NCBI GenBank assembly: GCA_002719955.1
Contig: PBFW01000076.1
Location: forward strand, 60,908 to 124,907
Direction: 5' to 3'
Length of the DNA stretch: 64,000 bases
Origin: Deltaproteobacteria bacterium
GTDB taxonomy: Bacteria; Myxococcota_A; UBA9160; UBA4427
Both the position numbers and the translations under genes were made by a program. Positions 53,600-62,779 of the stretch are shown one piece after another (position 1 is the first letter of the stretch; the number at the start of each line of letters is the position of its first letter). The notes beneath the pieces were generated by a model. The model was not told the origin of the DNA. It ran no database searches and saw nothing but the letters and a program-made list of their open reading frames with translations.

Positions 53600-54856
53600 C
53601 TAGTCGCTCATGATCTCCGACAGGATCGCGCCCAGGCCCGCGATTTCGCCATCTTCGAGCGATTCTACGTCCGGAAGACAGGCGACCATCTTTTCCAGCT
53701 CCCGAGCGGTTTCCTCGTCGACCTCGTCGAAGACCAGGCCGAAGCCGTTCGGTCCGTCGTCGCGCACTACCTCGACAGCGAGTACGTGGGGCTCGCCGGG
53801 GCCGGGGCCGTGCAGGCCGATCCGGAATCGGTCGCCGACATGCAGATCCGGATGGGGTTCGACACGCATTCCGCTCGCGGAGAGATCCCGTCCGATGAGC
53901 ACGAAAGGGCCTTCGTCCCGTTCGACGACGAGCGGGGACTGGAAGCGCCCGCGAGCGCGTTGCCGGCGATCCGTCGTCGGCTCGGTCCCCTGGGCACCCG
54001 CTGCCCGCTGCGTCTCGAGGGACACCCGGACCTCCGAATTCGCGAGAATCGGGGGATCTGTTTCGTCGTCGAGGGTCAGATCCGGGAGCGAGGGGAGTCG
54101 GCAGGGCGGAATCGGGGGCGCGTCGCCGACGATTCTCCGGTCGCTGGAAAGCGGCCCGGAGGCCCATTGATTGATCAGCGCTGTGAGACGCGTCCTGATG
54201 GACTCGGGCATCGAGGCTTCAAAGGCGACGGCGAGCAGGAAGTCAGCGGAATGGCTCATCGTCGCCGATCGACGCACCTCGCCGCGCAGCGTGAGCGGCC
54301 CCGGTTCGCACCAGGTCCCGCCGTTGACGGGAATCGTGAATTCGACCGAATCGCCGACGGAAAGAGATTCCGAGGTCTGGAGTCGGCACCCCCGATTCGA
54401 AAGGTCGATCAGCGCCGCTGAGCGCTTGGGCGCTCGGGGGTCGTTCCGGCCGAGCGCGACGGGAGACCCCACGGCGACGCGTGCATCGACGCGACGTTCG
54501 CTGCCGCGATAGAGTGCCCGGGCGATCAGAAGGCGCCAGATCTCGGGGGCTGCGGGCAGGCGGATGAGCAGATGGAGTCCGGATCGCCGCAAACGCCGCC
54601 GCATCGCCGGAGAATCCTCGTTGGCGGCGATGATGCGCAGAGGGCGGCCCGGGCGCGCGGCGGCGGGGCTGCCCCGGCGCACGCGCTCGACCCGCCGAGG
54701 GGTCACGATCAGCAGGTCCATCGGCGGTGCGACTTCGTTGGGAATTCTTCCCCCCCGAAGTCGCTCGTACGCGATTCCCTGGCGGTCGAGAACTCGGGCG
54801 ACTTCATCGAGTTCGCCGTCGTCGACCAGAAGAATGCCGGGCCTGGAGAGCGCCAT
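53600..54856 (-). CDS. Double PilZ-domain protein with receiver-like N-terminus
   Basis: A 418-residue protein. Residues 1-110 look like a degenerate receiver (GILLVDDGELDEVARVLDRQ). Two PilZ domains follow: about 118-235 (RRVDARVAVGSPVAL ... LIDLSNRGCRLQTSE) and about 300-395 (RQRARGRFQSPLVVE ... GRDLSASGMRVEPHP). PilZ domains bind cyclic-di-GMP through an RxxxR and a D/NxSxxG motif; both motifs are recognisable in approximate form in each domain. Proximity to pilA suggests, but does not prove, a role in pilus control. Confidence 0.8.
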   Translation of the reverse strand: MALSRPGILLVDDGELDEVARVLDRQGIAYERLRGGRIPNEVAPPMDLLIVTPRRVERVRRGSPAAARPGRPLRIIAANEDSPAMRRRLRRSGLHLLIRLPAAPEIWRLLIARALYRGSERRVDARVAVGSPVALGRNDPRAPKRSAALIDLSNRGCRLQTSESLSVGDSVEFTIPVNGGTWCEPGPLTLRGEVRRSATMSHSADFLLAVAFEASMPESIRTRLTALINQWASGPLSSDRRIVGDAPPIPPCRLPSLPDLTLDDETDPPILANSEVRVSLETQRAAGAQGTEPTTDRRQRARGRFQSPLVVERDEGPFVLIGRDLSASGMRVEPHPDLHVGDRFRIGLHGPGPGEPHVLAVEVVRDDGPNGFGLVFDEVDEETARELEKMVACLPDVESLEDGEIAGLGAILSEIMSD

Positions 54857-54915
54857 CGTCGTGCCATCTCCGATTCTGCGCGCAGGCAGGAATGGCCGTG
54901 CGCATCACGTCTGGC

Positions 54916-55557
54916 TCATTCGTCCATTTGATGGGCTGCCTGAAGGTCCGTTCTGGATCTTTCGGCGATCGGCGACGAGCTGCGCAAGCGATGCGCGAGA
55001 GCTGCCCAGGCACAACCGGAGATCAGGAACGAGATCGTCAGCGAGACTGCGCCCGCGTCGAAAGGGGGCAGGCCGTGACCTTCCGCCTCATCGAGAAAAG
55101 TCGTGCCCAGAGCGAGCATATTGTTCAGAAGATGGGCTGCGATCGCCAAAGGAAGGCCGTGAAGGTGTCTGAGCAGACCGAGTTGGAGGCCGAGAAGGGC
55201 GGCGATCGCAATGTGGTGAGGGTCCTGATGGATGACCCCGAAGAGCAGCGCGCTCAGAATGATGGCAAAGCCGGGGCCGCGAAGGCGTAGGAAAATCGCG
55301 AATAGCACACCTCGGAATATGATTTCTTCGACCAGAGCGGGTACCAGGGCGAAGCGAACGAGCTGCAGAGCGAATTCCTGGGGGTGGGCAGAATGGAAGA
55401 GCGTGGATGTCCTGGCGAGTTCGCTCGTTTCGTAGCTCGGGAGGAGGCTGACGGTCTGGTCGAGGAGATGGCTGGAGCCGGCGAATCCGAATAGCTGCAG
55501 GGCCGCGAGCAGCGGAGTCGTGTGGGGCCGGGCAGGAGAGTCGATCGGTCTGCGCAT
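54916..55557 (-). CDS. CPBP-family intramembrane metalloprotease
   Basis: A 213-residue membrane protein with the CPBP/ABI signatures: the EExxxR motif in ALVEEIIFRGVLFAIFL, the histidine in SALLFGVIHQDPHH, and HLLNNMLALG. Four to five hydrophobic helices. Homologues process CAAX-type or bacteriocin-related substrates within the membrane; the natural substrate here is unknown. It lies upstream of the PilZ gene on the same strand. Confidence 0.87.
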   Translation of the reverse strand: MRRPIDSPARPHTTPLLAALQLFGFAGSSHLLDQTVSLLPSYETSELARTSTLFHSAHPQEFALQLVRFALVPALVEEIIFRGVLFAIFLRLRGPGFAIILSALLFGVIHQDPHHIAIAALLGLQLGLLRHLHGLPLAIAAHLLNNMLALGTTFLDEAEGHGLPPFDAGAVSLTISFLISGCAWAALAHRLRSSSPIAERSRTDLQAAHQMDE

Positions 55558-55664
55558 GCGCTCACAGGGTACAGGGTCAAGCGCCTCGCCCGAGGGACTG
55601 TCGAGATCATCCCACCCGCGGCCGGGATGCCTGGTCTCGGTGTGCGGCTGCTAAACTCAACCAG

Positions 55665-56228
55665 ATGTCGCGATCCGAGCTCTGTTCTTCACTCCTGGTG
55701 GCCATGCCGCAAATGTCCGACCCGAATTTCCGCCGAGCGGTGGTTCTCGTGGTGCATCACGACGCGGCGTCGACTTTCGGACTGGTCCTGAATCGGGAGG
55801 TCGAACTGACCGTGCGAGAACTCTGCGAGAGTCTCGAATTCGTCTGGAACGGCGGGGGGACCGACGAGGTCGCCTGGGGCGGTCCGGTCGAGTCCAATAC
55901 GGGATGGCTGCTCTTTCAAGATGGACTCGATCCGGTCGTCGAAGACGAACAGGTTTCGCGACTCGAGGGCGAACTCTGCTTCGCCGGGTCCATGGACGTC
56001 TTCCAGCGACTCGCCGAGCGGCCACCTCCGGATCTGCGCATTTTTCTCGGCTATGCGGGATGGGGTGGGGGGCAGCTCGAATCGGAACTCGCCCAGGGCG
56101 CCTGGGTCGTGGCCCCGCTTTCGCCGGACGTCGTCTTCGATGTACCCTCCGCAGAGATGTGGGATCACGTTCTGCGCGCCATGGACGTCGACCCCGCGAC
56201 GTTGATCGCAACGGCGGGGGTCCACTGA
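55665..56228 (+). CDS. YqgE/AlgH-family (UPF0301) protein
   Basis: A 187-residue protein matching the family throughout: LLVAMPQMSDPNFRRAVVLV at the N-terminus, FGLVLNREVELTV, VAWGGPVESNTGWLLF and LRIFLGYAGWGGGQLESELA. The precise role is unsettled; early links to alginate regulation in Pseudomonas were indirect. Soluble and cytoplasmic. One base separates it from the zinc-ribbon gene, indicating an operon. Confidence 0.93.
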   Translation: MSRSELCSSLLVAMPQMSDPNFRRAVVLVVHHDAASTFGLVLNREVELTVRELCESLEFVWNGGGTDEVAWGGPVESNTGWLLFQDGLDPVVEDEQVSRLEGELCFAGSMDVFQRLAERPPPDLRIFLGYAGWGGGQLESELAQGAWVVAPLSPDVVFDVPSAEMWDHVLRAMDVDPATLIATAGVH

Positions 56229-56229
56229 A

Positions 56230-56646
56230 ATGGATGTGAACGCGCGGGAGAAGTCGTCACCCTACGAAGTTCGTTGCCCACGGTGTGATGTGAGCTTTCC
56301 GGTCGGGACTCGAACCTGCGTCCATTGCGGCGGGCGGACGGGTCCCTCGGGACAGCTCATTCACGACGAAGGTTTCGTCTTCTCCGATGGCAGCCATGGC
56401 ACGGATTCGCCGCGTTCGGCTCCCCTCTCCGGTGCTCTCCAAGACGACGACGCCCTCGAACCCGTCGCCGCATCGCCCTTTTCCCTCGGCGATGCGAGTT
56501 CGGGAGGGGCTGCTGCGGACGATCGTGATCTCGAAGCGAGTGATGAGCCGCGCTCCGTTGTTCGCTCTTTGGTCCGTTCGTTAGGCGGTGTTGTCTGGGT
56601 GATTCTCCTGATTGGGTTTTCACTCGCGAGGAGTTGCGGGGACTAG
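56230..56646 (+). CDS. Zinc-ribbon tail-anchored hypothetical protein
   Basis: A 138-residue protein with an N-terminal zinc ribbon (VRCPRCDVSFPVGTRTCVHC, Cys at residues about 16, 19, 30, 33), a disordered acidic middle and one C-terminal transmembrane helix (GGVVWVILLIGFSLA) ending in RSCGD. This gives a cytosolic zinc domain anchored to the inner membrane by its tail. No family name recognised. It directly follows yqgE. Confidence 0.7.
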   Translation: MDVNAREKSSPYEVRCPRCDVSFPVGTRTCVHCGGRTGPSGQLIHDEGFVFSDGSHGTDSPRSAPLSGALQDDDALEPVAASPFSLGDASSGGAAADDRDLEASDEPRSVVRSLVRSLGGVVWVILLIGFSLARSCGD

Positions 56647-56691
56647 CGCCACTCGCCCCGACCGGCGAAGGGTGACGATATTGGAGTTCGC

Positions 56692-57252
56692 ATGCCGAAG
56701 GGGATAGAAGGCGGAACGCTGCACGGGGTGAGTCTCTCTCCTTTCGTGCGGAAGATTCCCGTCTGGCGAGAGGAGGGCTGGACTTTGCCCGATTCCTCGG
56801 TGATCTGCGCCGATCTCGGCCGCCGGGTACCCTCTCCTTCGCTCTATCCGTCGGATGCCCGTGACTTTGCGACCTCGCTCTTCGGGGAGGAATACGCGGA
56901 TACGCGCCTGGTCGAATCGGAAACGCCGGTCTTTTTTCAGCGGATCGTTCGCGAACGTGTCTTCAAAGAACGGGCGGACGAGGAGATCGTATGGCACCAC
57001 CTCGAAGAGGTGCTGCCGCCGGTCCTCGACCAGATGGAAGCGCTCTTCACCGGGCGGGATCGGGCGAATCCGGCAGATCTCCCGATCGGAAATCTGGTCG
57101 TCTGGTCACCTTTCGTGAACCTCGACCACGCGGGTTTCGAGCTCGACGCTTCGAGCTGGCCCGGCGTCGCCAGTTTCCTGGAGACGCTGGGCGCCCACCC
57201 TGCGTTGAAAGGACTCGTGGAAGAAGAACGAGCAGCGCTGGGCACCCTCTGA
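56692..57252 (+). CDS. Glutathione S-transferase-like protein with shortened thioredoxin domain
   Basis: A 186-residue protein. GVSLSPFVRK is the first strand and helix of a GST N-terminal domain, but it is joined straight to IPVWREEGWTLPDSSVICAD, which normally follows some 35 residues later. The C-terminal helical domain is intact (FGEEYADTRLVE, FQRIVRERVFKERADEEIV, LPIGNLVVWSPFVNLDHAG). The missing segment covers beta 2-alpha 2, so glutathione binding is probably impaired. ATG with TTGGAG upstream. The gene stays open, so it may still be translated. Confidence 0.75.
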   Translation: MPKGIEGGTLHGVSLSPFVRKIPVWREEGWTLPDSSVICADLGRRVPSPSLYPSDARDFATSLFGEEYADTRLVESETPVFFQRIVRERVFKERADEEIVWHHLEEVLPPVLDQMEALFTGRDRANPADLPIGNLVVWSPFVNLDHAGFELDASSWPGVASFLETLGAHPALKGLVEEERAALGTL

Positions 57253-57396
57253 GTGGAGTTCGTATACTTCGCCGCCCGCATTCGCGAACAGACCCGACCC
57301 CGAACCCGGAGAACGCTTTTCCGATCGCGCTCGAGTCACCCATGAGACGGCAGATGCTGAATCACACACGCTGAATCAAAGGACGAGAGGAATGCC

Positions 57397-58509
57397 ATGA
57401 AGGTCGAAGCCGCGATCGCTGTTGAGGCGGGGAAGTCGCTCGAAATCGGCGAAATCGAACTGGAGGGCCCGAAGGATGGGGAGTGCCTCGTGCGGCTCGC
57501 CGCGACGGGGGTCTGCCACACGGACGCATTTACGTTGAGTGGGGACGATCCCGAAGGACTCTTTCCTGCGGTGTTAGGTCATGAGGGGGCCGGCATCGTC
57601 GAAGAGGTCGGGGCGGGTGTGAAATCGCTCTCGGTCGGAGATCACGTCATTCCGCTCTACACGCCAGAATGCCGCGAATGTAAGTTCTGTCTTTCGGGCA
57701 AGACGAATCTCTGCGGCGCGATCCGCGAAACCCAGGGGCAGGGCCTGATGCCCGACGGGTCGAGCCGGATCACGTATCAGGGAAAGAAGATCCATCACTA
57801 TATGGGGACCTCGACCTTTGCGAAGGCGGCGATCGTTCCCGAGATTGCGCTCGCCAAGGTCCGTAGGGACGCCCCGCTGGACAAGGTTTGCTTGCTCGGG
57901 TGCGGGGTCACGACCGGGATCGGGGCTGTCTTGAATACGGCGAAGGTCGAGCCCGGTGCGACGGTCGCGATCATCGGCCTCGGTGGCATCGGCCTTTCCT
58001 GCGTTCAGGGCGCCGTGATGGCGGGGGCCGATCGGATCATCGCAATCGACACGAACGCCAAGAAATTCGAGCTCGCGAGCCAATTCGGCGCGACGGATTG
58101 TCTGAATCCGAAGGAGATCGCCGATATCGAGGCGCATATCATCGACATGACGGATGGCGGCGTGGACTACTCCTTCGAGTGTATCGGCAACGTCGAAACG
58201 ATGGGCACCGCTCTTCGAATCTGTCACAAGGGCTGGGGGGAGTCGGTGATCATCGGTGTCGCGGGTGCGGGACGGGAGATCCACGCTCGGCCCTTCCTGC
58301 TGGTGACGGGCCGCGTGTGGCGCGGCACGGCCTTCGGCGGGACGAAGGGGCGAACCCAGGTGCCGGGTCTGGTAGACCGCTACATGAGCGGACGCGTCAA
58401 GCTCGACGAGATGGTGTCACAGACGATGCCGCTCACGGAGATCAACAAGGCCTTCGATCTCATGCACGAGGGCGAGGTGATCCGGAGCGTCATTACTCTT
58501 GATCCGTGA
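57397..58509 (+). CDS. frmA: S-(hydroxymethyl)glutathione dehydrogenase / class III alcohol dehydrogenase
   Basis: A 370-residue zinc-dependent dehydrogenase. Catalytic zinc ligands are in ATGVCHTDAF and LGHEGAGIVEEVG; the structural zinc site is CRECKFCLSGKTNLC; the NAD-binding GIGLGGIG-type motif is AIIGLGGIGLSCVQGAVMAG. LLGCGVTTGIGAVLN and FGGTKGRTQVPGLVDRYMSG are typical of class III enzymes. It oxidises the glutathione adduct of formaldehyde to S-formylglutathione. No S-formylglutathione hydrolase gene adjoins. It lies next to a GST-like gene. Confidence 0.95.
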   Translation: MKVEAAIAVEAGKSLEIGEIELEGPKDGECLVRLAATGVCHTDAFTLSGDDPEGLFPAVLGHEGAGIVEEVGAGVKSLSVGDHVIPLYTPECRECKFCLSGKTNLCGAIRETQGQGLMPDGSSRITYQGKKIHHYMGTSTFAKAAIVPEIALAKVRRDAPLDKVCLLGCGVTTGIGAVLNTAKVEPGATVAIIGLGGIGLSCVQGAVMAGADRIIAIDTNAKKFELASQFGATDCLNPKEIADIEAHIIDMTDGGVDYSFECIGNVETMGTALRICHKGWGESVIIGVAGAGREIHARPFLLVTGRVWRGTAFGGTKGRTQVPGLVDRYMSGRVKLDEMVSQTMPLTEINKAFDLMHEGEVIRSVITLDP

Positions 58510-58621
58510 GACGGCGAGCTGTCTCATTGGGCCCCGGGCGTCTGCTCCATGAGCCGGGGGTCGGGTGCGCTCCGTCGGCGGGGCTCGATTCGGCGGATGG
58601 GATGCTTTCGACTCCGCCCGG

Positions 58622-59377
58622 TCAGGTGAGCTCGAGGGCCGAGAGGCCGCTCCAGATGAGGCGCAGGGAGACGGCGGTCAGGGTGAGCCTGTAGAGCTGT
58701 GTGAAACGGTCGTCGTCGAGCCGCTGAAGCAGGCGGGTGCCGAGCCAGGTTCCGGCGATGGCGCAGAGGGCCATGGCGACCATCAGCGGACCGAATTGGA
58801 CGAAGCTGAAGCCCGCCACGCCGAACAAGACCATCTTGGCGAGGTGTCCGCTCGCCTGGCAGGCCGCCTTGGTTCCGATCAACTCGAAGCGCGAGAGTCC
58901 GATTCCGAGGAAGAAGGGCGCGATGAAGGGGCCGGTTGCCCCGATGAGAGGCCCGAGCGCACCCGCGGCGGCGCCGACGATCGCGAATCGTGGGCGCACC
59001 GGGACATGCTCCGGCTTGAATCCCAGCAGCAGCCATCGCTTGCGCCAAGTGGCGACGATCACGAAGCACCCGATCGCGAGGCGCAATGCGTCGGCCGGGA
59101 GATGCTGGGCGAGGGGAACCGTGAGTGCGCCCGCGGGCAGCAGAAGCAGGGCATAGGGCCAGAGCAGGTCCCGCCGAACCTGCCTGGCGTGGATCACGAC
59201 CCGACTGGAATTCGACGTGAGCTGCACGATCGCGTGGACCGGAATCGCGACCGCGGGTTCGAGGAACAGGAGCATCACGGCCAGAAGCATGATGCCGCCC
59301 GCCATTCCGAGCACAGCGGAGACCCCCGCGGTCAGCAGACTCGCCCCGCAGAGCACTGCGATGGTCACCAGATCCAA
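58622..59377 (-). CDS. TauE/SafE-family sulfite/anion exporter
   Basis: A 251-residue membrane protein with about eight helices. The two repeats of the family are visible: GVSAVLGMAGGIMLLAVMLL and GALGPLIGATGPFIAPFFL, with the second repeat's KAACQASGHLAKMVLF. Members export organic anions such as sulfite or sulfoacetate. It starts at TTG (59377) or GTG (59368) and is divergent from the MerR-citrate synthase gene. Confidence 0.9.
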   Translation of the reverse strand: MDLVTIAVLCGASLLTAGVSAVLGMAGGIMLLAVMLLFLEPAVAIPVHAIVQLTSNSSRVVIHARQVRRDLLWPYALLLLPAGALTVPLAQHLPADALRLAIGCFVIVATWRKRWLLLGFKPEHVPVRPRFAIVGAAAGALGPLIGATGPFIAPFFLGIGLSRFELIGTKAACQASGHLAKMVLFGVAGFSFVQFGPLMVAMALCAIAGTWLGTRLLQRLDDDRFTQLYRLTLTAVSLRLIWSGLSALELT

Positions 59378-59674
59378 GCGCTCTCGCCCCTCTTTTTATT
59401 CCATGAGGTGGCCATCCCCTCGTCAGCCGACCGTCGCGCAATGCGCCCGAGCCGCCAAGCGTCTCCGCTGGCGCTTCCCCGCCGGCCATTCATTATGCAG
59501 CGAGGCACAGGATGATCTTGACAATCATCTTTACATTGATCAAGTTAATGAAGGCAATCAATAATGAATTGGTTGAGCAAACCCGTCACTGACTTCATGA
59601 TCGATGCATCTTCGGCCGCTCTCTCCAGCCGAAATCCGTCCCGATCCTGTCGAATCCCCGCGAGAGCCGAGTTC
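59378..59674. other. Divergent AT-rich control region
   Basis: About 300 bp between the TauE/SafE and citrate-synthase genes. The right half (59500-59575) is markedly AT-rich compared with everything around it and holds a TTGACA box and near-palindromic TTGACAAT / ATTGATCAA elements. An ATG at 59564 opens the downstream frame, but residues before 59675 look unconserved. Confidence 0.55.
59518..59549 (+). promoter_or_regulatory. Candidate MerR-type promoter/operator
   Basis: TTGACA at 59518-59523 and a -10-like GTTAAT at 59544-59549, about 20 bases apart, the long spacing typical of MerR-controlled promoters. Between and around them TTGACAAT and ATTGATCAA form an imperfect inverted repeat, and TTGATCAA (59536-59543) is itself a perfect palindrome. 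The encoded HTH-citrate synthase downstream is the obvious candidate ligand; this is inference. Confidence 0.4.
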
Positions 59675-61042
59675 ATGTCCGAGTCCGATCCGACCCCCCT
59701 ATCCTTCCCCGGTGAGTTCCCGGAGGATCACCCGAATGTGGCGGGCCATTTCCCGCGTGACTCCGCGAGCGAGTTCTTGAGCGCGCGGGAGGCGGCCGCG
59801 ATGCTCGGGGTGAAATTGCCGACGGTCTACGCCTACACGAGCCGTGGCCTGATTCAGAGCGTGCCGGGCCGGAAGGGCCGATCGCGGCGCTATCGCCGGC
59901 GCGATCTCGAGCGTTTGTGCGCACGCCGGGATGCGCGTGCGGGGCACGGCCCCGTGGCGGCGGCGGCGCTGCGGCAGGGCGAGCCGGTGATGGACAGCTC
60001 GATCACGATGATCTCCATCGAGCAGGGGCCGATCTACCGGGGCCGGCCGGCGTTGGAACTCGCGCGTGAGGGACGGACCTTCGAATGGGTCGCGGAGGGA
60101 TTATGGTCCGGTGATTGGCGCGAGCGCGCGGAACCCGAAGGATGGCAGCCGACGGGCCTGGGGCTCGATCTTGCCGGCTTGCTGCAGGTCTTGCCTGCGC
60201 GGATCGGCCCGCTCCCGGTCCTCAGTCTGGTCACGCCACTTTTTGCCGCGCATGACCCTGGGCGCTTCAGCTGGCACCCCGAGGCCGTTCGGGCACGCGT
60301 TCGGCTATTTCTGCGCCGTTCGGCTGCGATTCTGGCGCTCTGCCGCGAGGGCGCGGATCCGAAGCCCGTCGTGGTGGCCTCGCTGGGTGCTCCTAGTCTG
60401 GCGGCGGCTATCGGAGCCGCCTTCTCCCGAAATCTGGAATCGGATGAGCTCTCGGTGCTCGATCAGGCTCTGGTCCTGGCGGCGGACCACGAGCTGAACG
60501 CATCGACGTTCGCGGCCCGCGTGGCGGCGTCGACCGGTGCGGATGTCTACGGCTGCATTTCGGCCGCGCTGGCGGCGCTATCGGGACCGCGCCACGGCGG
60601 TGCGGCGGATCGGGTCGATGCCCTTCTTCTCGAAGCGGGACCGGCGGAGCGAGTCGAAGAAGTCGTGCATGATCGCCAGCGACGCGGTGAAGTGATCGAG
60701 GGTTTTGCGCACCCGATCTATGCGCCGCATTCCGATCCGCGAGGGACACGACTCCTGGATCTTGCGTGTCGTCTGCGAGGGGCGAGCCCGGAGGTTCAGT
60801 CCGTGGTCGCGCTTGTCGATGCGATGCAACAGGGAGGGTTCGGTGGCCCGTCGATCGACGTCGGTCTCGTCGCGGTCGCGCGCGCGCTGGCGCTGCCGGG
60901 TGGGAGTGCGACCGCCCTTTTCGCTCTCGGTCGAACCGTTGGCTGGGTCGCGCACTCTCTCGAACAGTACGAGGCCGGTTTCCTCGTTCGACCGCGGGCA
61001 CGATATCGGGAAGATCCCGAAGCGCCGCGGCGGGACTCGTAG
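59675..61042 (+). CDS. Citrate synthase-family protein with N-terminal MerR-type HTH
   Basis: A 455-residue fusion. Residues about 33-75 form a MerR/excisionase-like winged helix (FLSAREAAAMLGVKLPTVYA, then YTSRGLIQSVPGRKG and RRYRRRDLERL). The remainder is a citrate synthase fold: ALSGPRHGGAADRVDALLLE carries the first active-site histidine, EGFAHPIYAPHSDPR the second, and LFALGRTVGWVAHSLEQYEA with the C-terminal arginine/His region. It could be a metabolite-responsive regulator using the synthase domain as sensor, or a DNA-binding enzyme. ATG at 59675 preceded by GAGAG; an upstream ATG at 59564 would lie too close to the candidate promoter. Confidence 0.87.
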   Translation: MSESDPTPLSFPGEFPEDHPNVAGHFPRDSASEFLSAREAAAMLGVKLPTVYAYTSRGLIQSVPGRKGRSRRYRRRDLERLCARRDARAGHGPVAAAALRQGEPVMDSSITMISIEQGPIYRGRPALELAREGRTFEWVAEGLWSGDWRERAEPEGWQPTGLGLDLAGLLQVLPARIGPLPVLSLVTPLFAAHDPGRFSWHPEAVRARVRLFLRRSAAILALCREGADPKPVVVASLGAPSLAAAIGAAFSRNLESDELSVLDQALVLAADHELNASTFAARVAASTGADVYGCISAALAALSGPRHGGAADRVDALLLEAGPAERVEEVVHDRQRRGEVIEGFAHPIYAPHSDPRGTRLLDLACRLRGASPEVQSVVALVDAMQQGGFGGPSIDVGLVAVARALALPGGSATALFALGRTVGWVAHSLEQYEAGFLVRPRARYREDPEAPRRDS

Positions 61043-61153
61043 TAGCCTCCGCCGCCATCCTCGGGTCGGGGTCGTGCTGACCGTCGAGGCGGCGGGTTGG
61101 TTCGGGGAAGCGGCGCAAGGTGTTGCGAAGGGGGGGGCTTGAGCGAGGGCAGA

Positions 61154-62779
61154 ATGAATGACGGCGAGGAGCGCACGGGCCTTTTTGCGATGCTCAGGAT
61201 GCCCTTTTTCTGGCTGAGTCTGGTGGCGATCGGACTCGTCTCTTTCCTTTATTACCCACTCTTCTTCCCACCGAGCGCTCAGCAGCTCACAGTCAAGAGC
61301 GAAGAGTTCTTCTTCGAAGCCAACGAAGCGGCGGGGGTCCCCGTGCTGGTGTTGTCGTTCTGGCTCCTCTATCGACGGAGTCATTACCGCGATCTCCTGA
61401 TGGGCCGCGGTGAACCGGCGCTCGCGCTGCCGCTCCTCGCGCTATCGGCTGCGCTCTATGGTTGGGGTCATTACACCGGCTCACCGGACCTGCAGCTCGC
61501 GAGCCTCATCGGAATCCTTGCGGGTTTCTTCTCATTGCTCGGGGGGCGCGCTGCGCTGCGCGCCTACTGGCTGCCCATTCTGTTTCTGGGCTTCGCCCTG
61601 CCCCTTCCGCCGGTCCTGCTCTCCGCTGTGATCTTTCCGATTCAGCTGGCGACGGCCGAATACGCCGGTCTGATCCTGAACGCCCTGAGCGTCGAATCCC
61701 TCGTCCAGGGCGATCAGATCCTGCGGCCCGAGAACACCTTCATCGTGATCGAGACCTGCAGCGGCGTGCGGACGATCGTCACGCTGACGATGCTGACGGT
61801 TCTGTTGATCGACCTCTTCGAGCGGCGGGGTTGGCACGCGCTGACGCTCGTGATTCTCGCGCCCATCGTTGCCTTCTTGAGCAACGGTTTCCGCGTCGTC
61901 ACGCTCGTGCTCAACCCCCATTCCTCGATCCACTCGATTCATAATCTCCAGGGAATCCTCATGCTGCTCGTCGGGCTTTCGATGATCTACGGGCTCGACC
62001 TGTTGCTCGAGCGCGTGTTCGGAACCTCGGCTCCTTTCCCTTCGCAGGCTGGCTACGGGCGGACGCACGCTTCGATCGCGGACGATCGAAGTCGGATTTG
62101 GCGTATGTCGAGCTTCGCGGCCGTTCTCCTCGTGATGCTGGGGATCGGGCGGGTCATGACGCCCTGGCCCATCCCGAGCGGGCTCGACGAGATGCCCGAC
62201 GATCTCCTGGTCCGGGTATTTGGCGAACGGACGAAGCGGATCGAGCCCGATTTCCAGTTCAGGGGGAGCGTCCGATACCTCGCCCATGCGGATCGTCAGA
62301 CTCGGATCGCGGGAGAGCCGGTCGAGGTCTTCCTGGGGATCGGCAACGAGCAGATCCGGAAGCACACGCTCCTGACGAGCCGATTGGCCTGGCCGGAAAG
62401 CGGCTTCGTCGCGATCGAAGAGTCCTTCGTGCAGCTGAGCGAGCAGGGGGACGGGCCTGAAGTCCGTCGGATGATCCTGCGGCGAGGGGCCCGGTCGGTT
62501 CTCTCCTATTCCTGGTACGAACGCGCCGGCGATCTGTCGGCCGAATGGCTGCGCCAGGCTGCGGCGCTCGACAGGAGCCCCTTCGTTCGTTCCGAGCATA
62601 TGCTCGCGATTCGGATCTCGACGCCAATCGACAGGGGAAGGGCGTCGATCGAGCGGGCCGAGGAGCGGATCCGCGTGGCCCGGGCGCGGCTCGCGCCGGC
62701 GCTGGAGGGCTATGCGCCAACCGCGCCGATACACGTTCAGGCGGCGTCCCAGCGCTCACGTCGGGGTCATCCTCTCTGA
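61154..62779 (+). CDS. Exosortase fused to EpsI-type domain
   Basis: A 541-residue protein. Residues 1-330 are an eight-helix exosortase: the catalytic cysteine is C202 in VIETCSGVRTIVTL, the conserved arginine is R247 in SNGFRVVTLVL, and the third residue is a histidine in the HSSIHSIHNLQG loop (about 255-263). A further helix (about 320-335) is followed by an EpsI-like periplasmic domain (about 345-500; VFLGIGNEQI, SYSWYERAGDLS). It should cut and transfer secreted proteins bearing a PEP-CTERM-like tail to a surface glycan. ATG at 61154 was chosen; the frame opens earlier but with no family match. Confidence 0.88.
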   Translation: MNDGEERTGLFAMLRMPFFWLSLVAIGLVSFLYYPLFFPPSAQQLTVKSEEFFFEANEAAGVPVLVLSFWLLYRRSHYRDLLMGRGEPALALPLLALSAALYGWGHYTGSPDLQLASLIGILAGFFSLLGGRAALRAYWLPILFLGFALPLPPVLLSAVIFPIQLATAEYAGLILNALSVESLVQGDQILRPENTFIVIETCSGVRTIVTLTMLTVLLIDLFERRGWHALTLVILAPIVAFLSNGFRVVTLVLNPHSSIHSIHNLQGILMLLVGLSMIYGLDLLLERVFGTSAPFPSQAGYGRTHASIADDRSRIWRMSSFAAVLLVMLGIGRVMTPWPIPSGLDEMPDDLLVRVFGERTKRIEPDFQFRGSVRYLAHADRQTRIAGEPVEVFLGIGNEQIRKHTLLTSRLAWPESGFVAIEESFVQLSEQGDGPEVRRMILRRGARSVLSYSWYERAGDLSAEWLRQAAALDRSPFVRSEHMLAIRISTPIDRGRASIERAEERIRVARARLAPALEGYAPTAPIHVQAASQRSRRGHPL

